64,000 bases of DNA, from contig JBBCIN010000002.1 in the NCBI GenBank assembly GCA_037200885.1, forward strand, positions 1,178,001 through 1,242,000. The letters run 5' to 3'. Below are positions 26,682 through 35,692 of this stretch, in pieces; within the stretch, counting starts at the first letter, position 1; the number at the start of each line of letters is the position of its first letter. Below the pieces are notes generated by a model. That model worked only from the letters and a program-made list of their open reading frames with translations. It was not told the DNA's origin and made no database searches. Source of the DNA: PMG-095 sp037200885 (lineage in GTDB: Bacteria; Myxococcota_A; Polyangia; Polyangiales; Polyangiaceae). The translations under genes and the position numbers were made by a program.

Positions 26682-26882
26682 TTAGCTTTGCCCAGCGGCT
26701 GCGATCGTCTGGTCGCAAGATTGAGAGCCGGCGGCGGTCATGATCGTCTTGCCACGGCCACTGGCCTTGGTGCCGCACTTCGTGCACTTGTAAGCGCTGA
26801 AGGAGCCGACCGCGCCCTCTTGCAGTGCCCAGTCGTGAGTGCGCGCTTCTTTCGGAAAGATACCCTGCTGTGCTGATTTCAT
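26682..26882 (-). CDS. Small zinc-ribbon-like protein
   Basis: A 66-residue product: MKSAQQGIFPKEARTHDWAL, then VGSFSAYKCTKCGTKASGRGKTIMTAAGSQSCDQTIAAAG. The KCTKCG knuckle plus a later Cys suggests a partial zinc ribbon with one knuckle complete. A longer overlapping frame (26620-26949) in another phase has no such motif and is rejected. No good Shine-Dalgarno is visible. Function unknown. Confidence 0.5.
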   Translation of the reverse strand: MKSAQQGIFPKEARTHDWALQEGAVGSFSAYKCTKCGTKASGRGKTIMTAAGSQSCDQTIAAAGQS

Positions 26883-27012
26883 GACTCAGCTTACTCGCAT
26901 TGCGCGCGAAAGTACCGTTTGCGTGCTCAGTCTTGACCGCCCGAAGCAACTCTTCCGGGTAAATGGGCCATAGAAACCGCTATTTGGAGGGCGGGACGCC
27001 GTTTGCAGGCGA

Positions 27013-27486
27013 TCAGCCACGAGTCGAGCCTACGCGCTTGAACAAAGCGCAGCCGTCGTACACGCCGCGATAAAAGCGCGGCATCCGTTGCTCCACGCGA
27101 AAGCCGCATTTGAGGAATAGCTCGAGCGCGGACAGGTTCGACTGCGCGGTGTGGAGTCTGATTTCCTTCAGGCCAGCGCGGCTCGCTGCCTGCTCGACGT
27201 GGGCCAGCAGCGCGCGGCCGATGCCCAAGCCGCGCGCGTCCTCTTCGACAGCGATGGCGCACAAATCCACGCTGCCCTCAGCGAGCGGGTGAACGATGGC
27301 GAACCCGACCGGCGCTTCGCCTCGGCAGGCCACCCAGGTAGTGCCGCGTTGAATCAGCCGCTGCATGGTCACCGCGGGACGCCCGTCGTATTCGGCGAAC
27401 GCATGCACCGCGAGTCTGCCAATGAATCCGTCGTCGGTGCTTCGCCGCTTGCGGATCTGAAGCGACGTCGGCGTCGTAACTTGCAC
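27013..27486 (-). CDS. GNAT family N-acetyltransferase
   Basis: A 157-residue protein of normal GNAT length with a GTG start. Motif A is clear: VDLCAIAVEEDARGLGIGRALLAHVEQAA, with the acetyl-CoA pyrophosphate-binding R-G-L-G-I-G. Motif B follows in EIRLHTAQSNLSALELFLKCGFRVEQRMPRFYRG, including the typical N..A...Y/F...GF pattern. The substrate cannot be inferred. It is followed 58 bases downstream, on the same strand, by the end of the kinase gene's transcription direction; no operon link is certain. Confidence 0.88.
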   Translation of the reverse strand: MQVTTPTSLQIRKRRSTDDGFIGRLAVHAFAEYDGRPAVTMQRLIQRGTTWVACRGEAPVGFAIVHPLAEGSVDLCAIAVEEDARGLGIGRALLAHVEQAASRAGLKEIRLHTAQSNLSALELFLKCGFRVEQRMPRFYRGVYDGCALFKRVGSTRG

Positions 27487-27544
27487 GGGCCTAGCTTAGC
27501 GCGCGCATTTCATGGCTGCACGCCGAGCTGCCACGTTGAACGGT

Positions 27545-28963
27545 TCAGCGGACGGCGTGCAAAGACTTGCTGCTTCGGACGGCAGCGGCGCTGGCGCTGG
27601 GCACCGCCGCCGAGCTGGGCAGAACCACTGGACGAGCGGCGGCCGGACGCGGCGGGTTCAAATCGACCATGCCGGCCGCGGGAGCGGTCGCGACGCTGGG
27701 CGTCCCACCCGGCGGCGGGCGCAGCCAAACCAAGCCAAACACGAGGGCGGCGGCCGCGAAGGTCGCGACCAGCAGCGGCCTTCGCAATCGCGGTGGGGGC
27801 ATGCTGCGCGCGAGCAACGGCCGCAGCGTCGGCATGATGCTGGGGAAGCGGGGAGCGGGACTGGGCGGGAGCGAATCGCTGCGATCGATACTGGTGTCGA
27901 CCGCGATCGCGCGCAACGACGTAACGCTGCTGGCGGATGTCCCGCCGCTGGCTTCCCCCGCTCCAGCTTCGACCACGATTTCGGCGCGTCGGATGGCTTC
28001 GCGCTTGCGTAACCCGCGGTCGCCCACGGTGTCCCCCATGAACGTGCGAAGTTGCGTCTCGAAGCCGAGCTCGAACGCTTGGGGCACGCCTCGTTGCAGC
28101 GCCAAACGCATCTCCTCGGCCGAGGGCCAACGTCGATCGCGATCCTTCTCGAGCGCCTTCATCACCACCGCTTCGAGCGTGCGTGAATAATTGCTCTTGA
28201 GCGTCGATGGCCGCACCGCAGGCTCGTCATTGACGATGTTACGCAACGTGGTCGCCGAATCGGGCCCCTGAAAGGGATGCCGGCCGGTCGTGAGCAGGTA
28301 AAGGGTTACTCCCACCGCAAACAGATCCGAGCGCTGATCGATGGGCAAACCCCTGACCTGCTCGGGAGCTGCGTAGCCGAATTTGCGTTCGATTCGATTT
28401 TCGCGGCCGAGCGTGCGGTCCTGGCTCTTGGCCCGAGCGATGCCGAAGTCGACGAGCTTGGCGATGCCGGAATAGCTGACCAAGATGTTGTCTGGCGATA
28501 CGTCGCGATGCACGACTGGGTGCCGAACCCCCGCGTCGTCACAATGCTCGTGAGCCGCTTGCAGGCCGCGCAGGGTCTGGCCAATCAGGTTGACCGCGAC
28601 CAAGAGCGGCACGCCCCCGCCCTGCTCGGCGCTTTCGATGACATTGCTGAGCGGCTCGCCATCCACCCACTCCATCACCAAATACAGCGTGCCCTGATGC
28701 TCGTCGAGCTCCAGAGTCTGAGCGACGTTCGAATGCTGAATCAACGCCGCGACGCGCACTTCCTCGAGCAGCTTCTGCTCCATCAGCAGCGCGTCACCGG
28801 GAGCCGGCAGCAAGGTCTTGATCGCCACCAGCTTGTTGAACCCGCGGGCACCGCGCAGGCGAGCCACCCAGACTCGGCCCACGCCACCGCGTGCCACTGG
28901 CGCCAGCAGCTCGTAGCGACCTAGTTTTTGACCGGTGTGTAGGCGGAGCGGCTCACGGAACAA
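27545..28963 (-). CDS. Hanks-type Ser/Thr protein kinase, single-pass membrane
   Basis: A 472-residue protein from a TTG start (no better start nearby). The kinase domain is complete: glycine loop VARGGVGRVWVA, catalytic Lys in KLVAIKTLL, Glu in LLEEVRVAALIQHSNV, HRDVSPDNI catalytic loop, DFGIARA, and an APE-equivalent in GYAAPEQVRG. A linker with Ser/Ala stretches leads to one membrane segment (about 410-428, LLVATFAAAALVFGLVWL) and an Ala/Pro/Ser-rich external tail. The Ser in HRDVSPDN is the usual myxobacterial variant. The external tail is short, so it is probably not a large sensor domain. Confidence 0.9.
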   Translation of the reverse strand: MFREPLRLHTGQKLGRYELLAPVARGGVGRVWVARLRGARGFNKLVAIKTLLPAPGDALLMEQKLLEEVRVAALIQHSNVAQTLELDEHQGTLYLVMEWVDGEPLSNVIESAEQGGGVPLLVAVNLIGQTLRGLQAAHEHCDDAGVRHPVVHRDVSPDNILVSYSGIAKLVDFGIARAKSQDRTLGRENRIERKFGYAAPEQVRGLPIDQRSDLFAVGVTLYLLTTGRHPFQGPDSATTLRNIVNDEPAVRPSTLKSNYSRTLEAVVMKALEKDRDRRWPSAEEMRLALQRGVPQAFELGFETQLRTFMGDTVGDRGLRKREAIRRAEIVVEAGAGEASGGTSASSVTSLRAIAVDTSIDRSDSLPPSPAPRFPSIMPTLRPLLARSMPPPRLRRPLLVATFAAAALVFGLVWLRPPPGGTPSVATAPAAGMVDLNPPRPAAARPVVLPSSAAVPSASAAAVRSSKSLHAVR

Positions 28964-29160
28964 GGTGAATTCTCACGACGGGGAACCCTCAGTACGGCCC
29001 GTCCTGAAGGAGAATTAGTCCCGCCTTCGCCGCATTTCTTCGAAGATTGCCCGCAAATCGAAGACTTATATTTGTTTCACGTCGAAACCTGTGCCGGCCG
29101 GCGGGGCGAATGATTGCAGTTGCGGCCCGAAAATTCGCGGCGCCCTTCGGACAAAAAACG

Positions 29161-29192
29161 GAAAAAGCCGCCCGGGGTCGGACGGCTTTTTC
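29161..29192 (-). terminator. Rho-independent terminator of ilvC
   Basis: Read leftward: GAAAAAGCCG, one mismatch, CC, short loop, GG, mismatch, CGGCTTTTTC. The 10-bp arm with A5/T5 ends makes it usable in both directions. It begins about 30 bases after the ilvC stop codon. Confidence 0.8.
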
Positions 29193-29220
29193 AGCGAAGC
29201 GCGATTTTCTCCGGGGTCGA

Positions 29221-30690
29221 CTAGATGACGGGCTTCATCGCGGTCATGTAGGCGCGCAGCACGGTGCCGATCTGCTCGACCGGATGGTTGCGGATCTCCG
29301 CGTCCACGCGGACCAGCTCGCGGTTCGACACGGCCGTGTCTTTGAGCTCGAGCCCTTTGCCGATCACGTCCGTCTCGACCTTGAGCATGAACTCACGGAG
29401 CAAGGGGCGGCAGGCGTTGTCGAACAAGTAGCAGCCGTATTCAGCCGTGTCCGAGATCACCTTGTTCATCTCGTACAACTTCTTGCGCGAGATCAGGTTG
29501 GCGATCAGCGGAGTCTCGTGGAGCGACTCGTAGTAGGCGCTCTCGGCCTTGATGCCGGCGTCCGTCATGGTCTCGAACGCGAGCTCGACGCCCGCCTTGA
29601 CCATGGCCACCATCAAGATCCCCTTGTCGAAATATTCTTGTTCGCTGATCGCCGCGTCGGTCGGGGCGGTTTGCTCGAAGGCAGTCTTACCGGTGGCGTC
29701 GCGCCACGCGAGCAGATCTTTGTCGCCCGCTTTCCAGTCGGTCATCATGCCGCTCGAGAACTTGCCGCTGATGATGTCGTCTTGATGCTTCTGATAGAGC
29801 GGCGTCATGATCTTCTTCAGCTCGAGCGAGAGCGCGTGGGCCTTGAGCTTCGCCGGATTGCTCAGGCGATCCATCATGCCGGTGATGCCGCCGAACTTGA
29901 GCGCTTCGGTCACCGTTTCCCAGCCATACTGGATGAACTTGGCGGCATAGGCTTTGTCGATGCCCTTTTCGACCATCTTGTCGAAACAGAGCAACGAGCC
30001 CGTCTGGAGCATGCCGCACAGGATGGTTTGCTCGCCCATCAAGTCGCTCTTTACCTCGGCAACGAAGGAGCTGGCGAGCACGCCCGCGCGATCACCACCG
30101 GTGCCAGAAGCCAGCGCTTTGGCGACGGCCCAGCCTTTGCGCTCCGGATCGTTCTCCGGATGCACGGCGATCAGGGTCGGGATGCCGAAGCCGCGCGTGT
30201 ATTCGACGCGCACTTCCGAGCCCGGGCCCTTCGGCGCCATCATCACGACGGTGATGTCCTTGCGGACTTGCATGCCCTCCTCGACGATGTTGAAACCGTG
30301 CGAGTACCAGAGCGAGGCTCCCTTCTTCATCAGGGGCAAGAGCGCGGCCACGACCGGCGTGTGCTGCTTGTCGGGGGTCAAGTTGCCCACCACGTCCGCC
30401 GTCGGGATCAGCTCTTCGTAGGTACCGACCTTGAAGCCGTTCTCGGTCGCATTACGATAGCTCGCGCGCTTCTCGGTGATGGCCTCTTTGCGCAGGGCGT
30501 AGCTCACGTCGAGCCCGCTATCGCGTAGGTTCAACCCCTGGTTGAGGCCCTGCGCTCCAGCGCCGACGATGACGATCTTCTTGCCGCGGAGCACACCGAC
30601 GCCGTCGGTGAACTCGCTCTTGTCCATGAAGCGACACACGCCAAGCTGTTTGAGGGCTTCGCGAAACGGCAGCGAATTGAAGTAACTCAT
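29221..30690 (-). CDS. ilvC: Ketol-acid reductoisomerase, long (class II) form
   Basis: A 489-residue enzyme of the E. coli-type long form; the ATG at 30690 has CGAGG nine bases upstream. It converts acetolactate or acetohydroxybutyrate to the dihydroxy acids in valine, leucine and isoleucine synthesis, using NADPH and Mg. The NADPH-binding site is KKIVIVGAGAQGLNQGLNLRDSG with YALRKEAITEKRASY. Downstream come HTPVV, the Lys/Glu-rich metal sites (MAPKGPGSEVR, FVAEVKSDLMGEQTILCG, ETVTEALKFGG), and the second C-terminal knotted repeat that class I enzymes lack. It is not next to ilvB, ilvH or leu genes. The ModF-like gene diverges from its promoter region. Confidence 0.95.
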   Translation of the reverse strand: MSYFNSLPFREALKQLGVCRFMDKSEFTDGVGVLRGKKIVIVGAGAQGLNQGLNLRDSGLDVSYALRKEAITEKRASYRNATENGFKVGTYEELIPTADVVGNLTPDKQHTPVVAALLPLMKKGASLWYSHGFNIVEEGMQVRKDITVVMMAPKGPGSEVRVEYTRGFGIPTLIAVHPENDPERKGWAVAKALASGTGGDRAGVLASSFVAEVKSDLMGEQTILCGMLQTGSLLCFDKMVEKGIDKAYAAKFIQYGWETVTEALKFGGITGMMDRLSNPAKLKAHALSLELKKIMTPLYQKHQDDIISGKFSSGMMTDWKAGDKDLLAWRDATGKTAFEQTAPTDAAISEQEYFDKGILMVAMVKAGVELAFETMTDAGIKAESAYYESLHETPLIANLISRKKLYEMNKVISDTAEYGCYLFDNACRPLLREFMLKVETDVIGKGLELKDTAVSNRELVRVDAEIRNHPVEQIGTVLRAYMTAMKPVI

Positions 30691-30777
30691 CGGCACAAAC
30701 CTCGGTGTTCCTGAACGAAAGCGGGCCGGGAACATTGTCCGCCAACCAGCACCTGTCAACATAGCGCGAACAAAGCC

Positions 30778-32340
30778 ATGAGTACTCGAACCGTTTGCTT
30801 CCAGGAAGCCGCGATTGGCGCCGCTGACCAGCCCATTTTCCGCGATTTTTCCTGGAACGTCGAGCCTTTCCAGTCGTGGGTCGTCACCGGGTCCAATGGC
30901 AGCGGCAAGAGCGCGATTGCGCAGGCGCTGGCGGGAGGGCTTGCCGTCGCCTCGCGCAACGCGTCAAGCGGCGGCGGAAATCAACTACCCGACCCCGCGA
31001 GCGTCGCCCTGATTTCGTTCGAACGCCAACGCGACGTCGTATTCGACGAGCGTTACCACGACGATGGCGAGTTCGTGGAAGGCGGCGTCGACCCAGGGAC
31101 CTCGGCGCGCGACTTCATCCTCGGGCGCAAGCGCGGCAGCAAGGACGCTGCGCATCGCCCGGTACCTTCGCGGCTCGATGAGCTCGTGCAGCGTCTGGGT
31201 ATCGAATCGGTGCTCCGGCGCGGCTTGAAGTATTTGTCGACCGGCGAGATCCGTAAGGTGCTCTTGTGTCGAGAGTTGCTTCGTGAGCCAGCCTGGCTCG
31301 TCTTCGACGAACCATACGAGGGGCTCGACCGTGCGACCCGGCTGGTCCTAGCCGCCGAGCTCGACCGTTTGGTGAGCGCATCGCTGACGAGCGAGTCCGC
31401 CACGCGAGTTTTGATCATTACCGATCGCTACGAGCACGTGCCCGAAGGAACGACCCACGTCCTCCACATCGAAGCTCGCAAGGTCGCCTTCGCCGGACCG
31501 CGCGCGGAGTTCGAAGCCCATGGTATTCCGGACGGGCTGCGCGGCCTTGGCACGGACGAAGCGGAGTCGCTCGGTGAAGCGCTGAGCGAAACTCTGGCCG
31601 AGCGCGCCGCAACCAGAATCCTCGACCCGGGCCGCAACGCGCTGAACAGCGCACTCGTCAGCATGCGCGACGTGACCGTATCGTACGCCGAGCGGCGCGT
31701 GCTCGACCGACTGAACCTCGACATCGCGCGCGGCGAACACACGCTCGTGCGCGGCCCCAATGGCTGCGGCAAGACGACGTTGCTCAACCTGATCAACGGC
31801 GACAACCCGCAGGTCTACGCCAACGACGTCACCATCTGCGGCATGAAGCGCGGTTCGGGCGAATCGCTCTGGGACGTCAAGAAGAAGCTCGGGCAAGTCT
31901 CGTACGCGCTCCACGTCGAATATGCTTATCGCTGCCGCGTGAACCTGATCGAGTGCGTTTTGTCCGGTTTCTATGACTCGATCGGATTGTACCAAGAGCC
32001 AGGCTTCGCCGAGATCCATGCGGCCGAGCGTTGGCTCGCGATCGTCGGCTTGCTGGGCAAGCGCGCAGAGCCGTTCACTCAGTTGTCCTATGGTGAGCAA
32101 CGCGTCGCGCTGATTGTGCGGGCCGTGATCAAGCAACCTCCGCTCTTGATCTTGGATGAGCCGTGCCACGGGCTCGATCCTCGACACCGCAGCGAAGTGT
32201 TGACCATCGCCGACTACATCGGTGCTCACACCGACTCGACCTTGCTCTACGTGACTCATGACCCCGAAGAAGTACTCGGCTGCACGCGCCAGATCTTCGA
32301 GTTCGACCCGGCGAACGGTTGGGGACTCCGACGGAGCTAG
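30778..32340 (+). CDS. ModF-like double ABC ATPase
   Basis: A 520-residue protein with two ABC ATPase cassettes and no membrane domain, as in ModF/PhrA of molybdate loci. First cassette: Walker A GSNGSGKS near 42, signature LSTGE, Walker B AWLVFDEP. Second cassette: Walker A GPNGCGKT near 323, signature LSYGEQR, Walker B LLILDEPCHGLD and H-loop VTHDPEE. The first signature has T instead of S/G variants but both sites look functional. ModF is found near molybdate transport genes; none is present here, so a molybdate role is only family-based. Confidence 0.85.
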   Translation: MSTRTVCFQEAAIGAADQPIFRDFSWNVEPFQSWVVTGSNGSGKSAIAQALAGGLAVASRNASSGGGNQLPDPASVALISFERQRDVVFDERYHDDGEFVEGGVDPGTSARDFILGRKRGSKDAAHRPVPSRLDELVQRLGIESVLRRGLKYLSTGEIRKVLLCRELLREPAWLVFDEPYEGLDRATRLVLAAELDRLVSASLTSESATRVLIITDRYEHVPEGTTHVLHIEARKVAFAGPRAEFEAHGIPDGLRGLGTDEAESLGEALSETLAERAATRILDPGRNALNSALVSMRDVTVSYAERRVLDRLNLDIARGEHTLVRGPNGCGKTTLLNLINGDNPQVYANDVTICGMKRGSGESLWDVKKKLGQVSYALHVEYAYRCRVNLIECVLSGFYDSIGLYQEPGFAEIHAAERWLAIVGLLGKRAEPFTQLSYGEQRVALIVRAVIKQPPLLILDEPCHGLDPRHRSEVLTIADYIGAHTDSTLLYVTHDPEEVLGCTRQIFEFDPANGWGLRRS

Positions 32341-32357
32341 CCGACGAACGGGCGCAG

Positions 32358-32762
32358 TCAACCGCGCTGCGCCAACAAGCGCTGCACCCGTGCCCGAATG
32401 TCGTCGCGGATCTCGCGCACACGCTCGACGGGTTTGCCTTTTGGATCTTCGAGCGGCCAGTCGTCTCGTTCGAGCCCGGGCACGACCGGGCATGCCTCGC
32501 CGCAGCCCATCGTGATCAACAGCGAAGCACCGCGAGCCAGCTCATCCGATAGAAACTGCGGCGTCCCATGGGAGAGATCGATGCCGACCTCGCTCATGGC
32601 CAGCACGACCTCGGGGTGAACGCGCGTGCCTGGCTCGGTTCCGGCCGAGATCCCCCATGCTTTTTCCGGGTCGGCCAAGTGATTGAACCAGGCTGCCGCC
32701 ATTTGTGAACGGCCGGCGTTGTGCACGCAGGCGAACAGCACACGATTGACGTGGTCGGACAT
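32358..32762 (-). CDS. arsC: Arsenate reductase, thioredoxin-coupled LMW-phosphatase type
   Basis: A 134-residue enzyme from the ATG at 32762; the longer frame to 33053 is a chance read-through into an aquaporin relic. The phosphatase-type P-loop is CVHNAGRSQMA (C-x5-R), Cys is the nucleophile. Further Cys in TMGCGEACP are the redox pair used for thioredoxin-coupled recycling, and DWPLEDP carries the general acid Asp. It reduces arsenate to arsenite. No arsR or exporter gene (arsB/acr3) is adjacent; the remains of an aquaporin-type exporter lie immediately upstream. Confidence 0.88.
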   Translation of the reverse strand: MSDHVNRVLFACVHNAGRSQMAAAWFNHLADPEKAWGISAGTEPGTRVHPEVVLAMSEVGIDLSHGTPQFLSDELARGASLLITMGCGEACPVVPGLERDDWPLEDPKGKPVERVREIRDDIRARVQRLLAQRG

Positions 32763-32766
32763 GAAG

Positions 32767-33086
32767 TCATGGCTCCTGGAAATCAGTGACGCTCCCGACG
32801 ACGGCGACGGGTAATGATGGAACCAACCAACGGAAAACAGCGGTCGCCGCCGCGGCGCCGAACAATTGAGCCACGATGAGCCGGGCGCGTCCACGGGACG
32901 GATCCCGGCGAAGGTATTGCTCGCGGCGCGCGCCAGCGTGACGGCCGGGTCGGCGAAAGACGTGGACGAGGTGAACCAATACGCCGCCGTGATGTAGGCC
33001 CCGACCGCGAATGGCACCGCCGTCGGGCGCCGACGAGCGCAACCCCAGATCACCGCGAACAGCCCGAACGTGGCGATGAACTCGCT
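32767..33086 (-). pseudogene. Truncated, frameshifted aquaporin (AqpS-like) relic
   Basis: Reading leftward from a stop at 33087-33089, the frame gives SEFIATFGLFAVIWG...YWFTSSTSFADPAVTLARAASNTFAGIRPVDAPG, the second half of a MIP-family channel. The second NPA box appears as DPA. The product then jumps frame near 32878-32881 and continues LIVAQLFGAAAATAVFRWLVP to the stop at 32767. Restoring one T (GGCTTCATC) rejoins the frames. The first half, with the first NPA box, is gone. Aquaporins of this type beside arsC release arsenite in some bacteria (AqpS), which is why the location makes sense. It is non-functional as it stands. Confidence 0.75.
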
Positions 33087-33387
33087 CTAATATTTTCGAA
33101 CAAGCGAGGCAACCGCTATTTCGACAGACTTAGAAATTGCGCGAGGGCGGCCAGCCGCTGACAATCGCGTGGCGCCGAGCGACGTTGGCAGAAGAAGATA
33201 GAGTTCGAATTCAAGCCGTATTTCGAATCGCGCGAGCGCTTCCGAGAGAGGTGGGCGATCGCGATCCCGCCCCGCACCTCGAGCCGTGCGCGGCTCCCGC
33301 CCCGAGACGCCGAAGGCAAAGTGCGACGCGGCGCACTCCGTGACCATCAAAAATCCCAGCCGAAGTCACTGGAGCTCTGGAATCGAG
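33087..33387. other. Intergenic stretch at the truncation edge of the aquaporin relic
   Basis: 301 bases with no convincing gene; one 87-residue leftward frame has an Arg-rich random composition. The 5' half of the aquaporin gene should have been here but is not recognisable in any frame. I see no insertion-sequence ends or direct repeats that would explain the deletion. Confidence 0.45.
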
Positions 33388-33735
33388 CTAGATCTCCAGA
33401 ACGCCCATGTCGATCACGAGCGTGCCATCGAGCCCTTCCGGCGCTCCGATGCACAGCTCGAGCTCGCTTTCAGGGTCTACGTCCTCGACAATCGAGAGCG
33501 GCACGTGAATGGCCTCCTTTGCGCCCACGGGGAACAAGCGCATGCTCTTCCCGTCGCGATTCAGCGCCAAGTAGACCAGCTCCGAAGTGGCGTTCCCGGC
33601 CCGCAGATAGACGAGCTGTGCACGCTTGTCGAACGGCACCTTGTAGGTAGCGGCTGGCTTGAGAGGCGTCGGATGCGCCAAGCCTGCCCCACGAAAGGTG
33701 AATACACCCTGAATGAACCTCGGCGCTTCGTGCAT
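33388..33735 (-). CDS. Conserved hypothetical small beta-rich protein
   Basis: A 115-residue product from the ATG at 33735 (MHEAPRFIQGVFTFRGAGL). It has a strand-rich pattern: ATYKVPFDKRAQLVYLRAGNATSELVYLALNRDGKSMRLFPVGAKEAIHVPLSIVEDVDPESELELCIGAPEGLDGTLVIDMGVLEI. There is no signal peptide or membrane segment. The run of alternating strands and the VYLRAGN...LVYL core look like a small beta-sandwich carrier or ligand-binding subunit. I do not recognise the family. The neighbouring arsenate gene is oriented the same way but 600 bases away. Confidence 0.65.
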   Translation of the reverse strand: MHEAPRFIQGVFTFRGAGLAHPTPLKPAATYKVPFDKRAQLVYLRAGNATSELVYLALNRDGKSMRLFPVGAKEAIHVPLSIVEDVDPESELELCIGAPEGLDGTLVIDMGVLEI

Positions 33736-33850
33736 GCTGAATGCGGACGTAGCCGATGCTCGGTTTCCGTGGCGTATCGAGCGCGGCCGCAAGCTCGAGT
33801 TCGGGAATTTTCGACCCCGGTTCGAAGGCCGAGGCTTGCCGCCGTGTCGT

Positions 33851-35269
33851 TCACTCGTCGGTGATCAGCTTCTGACGCAGCATCCTGACCAGCAGGCGCA
33901 GGGTGCGGAGGCGTGGCAACGGCGATAGATCGAGCACCTCTTCGGCGCTCGCCACTCCGTCGATCCGAGACAGCAAGAAGGCCTCTTCCGGCAGCAGCGA
34001 GACGCGATCTTCGGGCTGCGGAAGCAGGCGAAGCGCGCGCTCGCGGCGACCCAGGCGCATCTCCAAAGAGCCCTCTATCAAAGCTTCCTCGCGTTCCAAC
34101 GCTGCCGAGGCCGCACTGTTGGCGAGCACGTCGGCAATGCTCAATGCGCGTTCGACGAGTGTGGCCGCCAGATCGATGTCCCGGGCGGAGCGCGCCTTTT
34201 TGGCGTCCTCCAGCGCTTTGAGCAAGCGAAGCTGAGAGGGCGGACCAGGGGTCGTCGAGATCAGCTTGCGGCGCTCGCCCGGCCTGGCCGCATCGGTGTC
34301 CGGATGGTCCTCGCGTTGCGTCTCGAGCACGCTTGGATCGCTGGTCAGGCGCAGCGTGGAATTGGCGCCGTGCGGAACGGGCGTCGCTTGCAAGGCGGCG
34401 GCAGCGCTGAGCGCGTTCGCGAATTCGACCACCGTGTCGAAGCGCTGATCGGGCGCCTTCGCCATGGCACGCCGCAAGACCGGGCCGATACCGGCAGGCA
34501 AACCGGGCACCAAGTCCTCGATGCGCGGGGCGTCGCTGCCGATCACCTGTTCGAGGATCTCCATCATATCCCCTTGAAACGGACCGCGCCCAGCGAGCAT
34601 CTCGTACACGATCACCGCCAGCGAATATTGGTCACCGCGTTGGTCGACGTGCGCGGTCCTGCCCTGCGCTTGCTCGGGCGGCATGTAGTCCGGCGTGCCC
34701 ATCACGTCATTTTCACCGGTCAGCCGCTGCCTTCCACCGAGCCGCTTACCGATGCCGAAATCCAGCAGCTTGATGTGTACGCCTTCGGCCGGGAGCTCGG
34801 TCAGGAAGACATTGGCGGGTTTCAGATCGCGATGCACGATCAATGCACCGTGAACCGCAGCCAAGCCCGAGGCAACTTGGGTGGCAACCCGCACCGCGAA
34901 GGCGAGCGGCAGGACGGGCTCGCGCGCCAAGCGCAGCTCCAGGCTCTCACCCGCCAAGAACTCCATCACGATGTACGGCTCGCCTTGCTCGGTCGTGTCG
35001 AAATCGACGATTTGGACCACGTGCGGATGTTGCAGCAGGCTGACGAGCTCAGCCTCACGCTGAAAGCGAAGCAGCGCCTTCCGCTCCTGAGCCAGGTGAA
35101 CGGGTAAAACTTTGATCGCGACTTTGCGGCGCAAGCGCACCTGCTCGGCCTCGAACACGATCCCCATCCCGCCGCGGTCGACTACGCCTCGGACCTCGTA
35201 CGTACCCCGCAGGATCGCTCCGACGAGAGGATGCGGATCGGGGGAGAACGGATCGATGACGAGCGACAT
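33851..35269 (-). CDS. Hanks-type Ser/Thr protein kinase, soluble
   Basis: A 472-residue protein from the ATG at 35269. The kinase domain is complete: VVDRGGMGIVFEAEQ, VAIKVLP, FQREAELVSLLQHPHVV, HRDLKPANVFL, LLDFGIGKRLG, MGTPDYMPPEQAQG, and DQYSLAVIVYEML. Beyond residue 290 there is a linker followed by helices (QLRLLKALEDAKKARSARDIDLAATLVERALSIADVLANSA) and a C-terminal helical module (FLLSRIDGVASAEEVLDLSPLPRLRTLRLLVRMLRQ), a DUF4388-like winged-helix ending. No membrane segment. It is likely a cytoplasmic signalling kinase; substrates are unknown. Confidence 0.9.
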   Translation of the reverse strand: MSLVIDPFSPDPHPLVGAILRGTYEVRGVVDRGGMGIVFEAEQVRLRRKVAIKVLPVHLAQERKALLRFQREAELVSLLQHPHVVQIVDFDTTEQGEPYIVMEFLAGESLELRLAREPVLPLAFAVRVATQVASGLAAVHGALIVHRDLKPANVFLTELPAEGVHIKLLDFGIGKRLGGRQRLTGENDVMGTPDYMPPEQAQGRTAHVDQRGDQYSLAVIVYEMLAGRGPFQGDMMEILEQVIGSDAPRIEDLVPGLPAGIGPVLRRAMAKAPDQRFDTVVEFANALSAAAALQATPVPHGANSTLRLTSDPSVLETQREDHPDTDAARPGERRKLISTTPGPPSQLRLLKALEDAKKARSARDIDLAATLVERALSIADVLANSAASAALEREEALIEGSLEMRLGRRERALRLLPQPEDRVSLLPEEAFLLSRIDGVASAEEVLDLSPLPRLRTLRLLVRMLRQKLITDE

Positions 35270-35449
35270 GCGCTGTTTGAGCGGAGACAGCCACTCGCAG
35301 GCTGCCGGCGCGACAAGCAAACGCTAACCCCGCTGACCAGCGCTGACTAGGACTTTGCTCCCCGTCGTCCGATAGCAAGAACGTTCAAGTTCGGCCCGCG
35401 TCATAATCCGCGGTTTCAGCGTGAAAACGCTCCCGATCGACCCTGGCGC

Positions 35450-35692
35450 CTAGGCGATCAACCGGCGAGGCGCCCACGTGGTACGGCCCCCCTGCAGGGC
35501 GGCGCGAGCCACCTCGCGAATCACCTCCGGTGCATCGCCTTCGATGATCGCTTCGCGCCGTGTGCCGAGCGAGAACATGCCCACGCGAACATCGTCCAAT
35601 AAGCGCACGACGTCGTAGTGACCGGCGCGCACGCGGACGATCCGATAAGTGACGCTATGAACCTGAACCATACCCTTGACTACCGCTTGCAT
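35450..35692 (-). CDS. Small hypothetical protein (80 residues)
   Basis: From the ATG at 35692: MQAVVKGMVQVHSVTYRIVR, then RAGHYDVVRLLDDVRVGMFSLGTRREAIIEGDAPEVIREVARAALQGG and a basic end. A second ATG at 35671 with AAGGG upstream is an alternative. An N-terminal beta hairpin followed by one helix is suggested. No family is recognised. The frame continues upstream to 36055 but that part has no motif. A weak TGGCCT-N5-TTGCT element overlaps the upstream region. Confidence 0.5.
   Translation of the reverse strand: MQAVVKGMVQVHSVTYRIVRVRAGHYDVVRLLDDVRVGMFSLGTRREAIIEGDAPEVIREVARAALQGGRTTWAPRRLIA

Noticed and set aside
32358..33053. 231-residue frame joining aquaporin-like and arsenate reductase sequence
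   Set aside because: The aquaporin part is an unrelated relic that happens to be in the same frame. The arsC ATG at 32762 is the family start.
33087..33350. 87-residue leftward frame in the gap next to the aquaporin relic
   Set aside because: Arg-rich random composition, no homology-like motif and no ribosome binding site.
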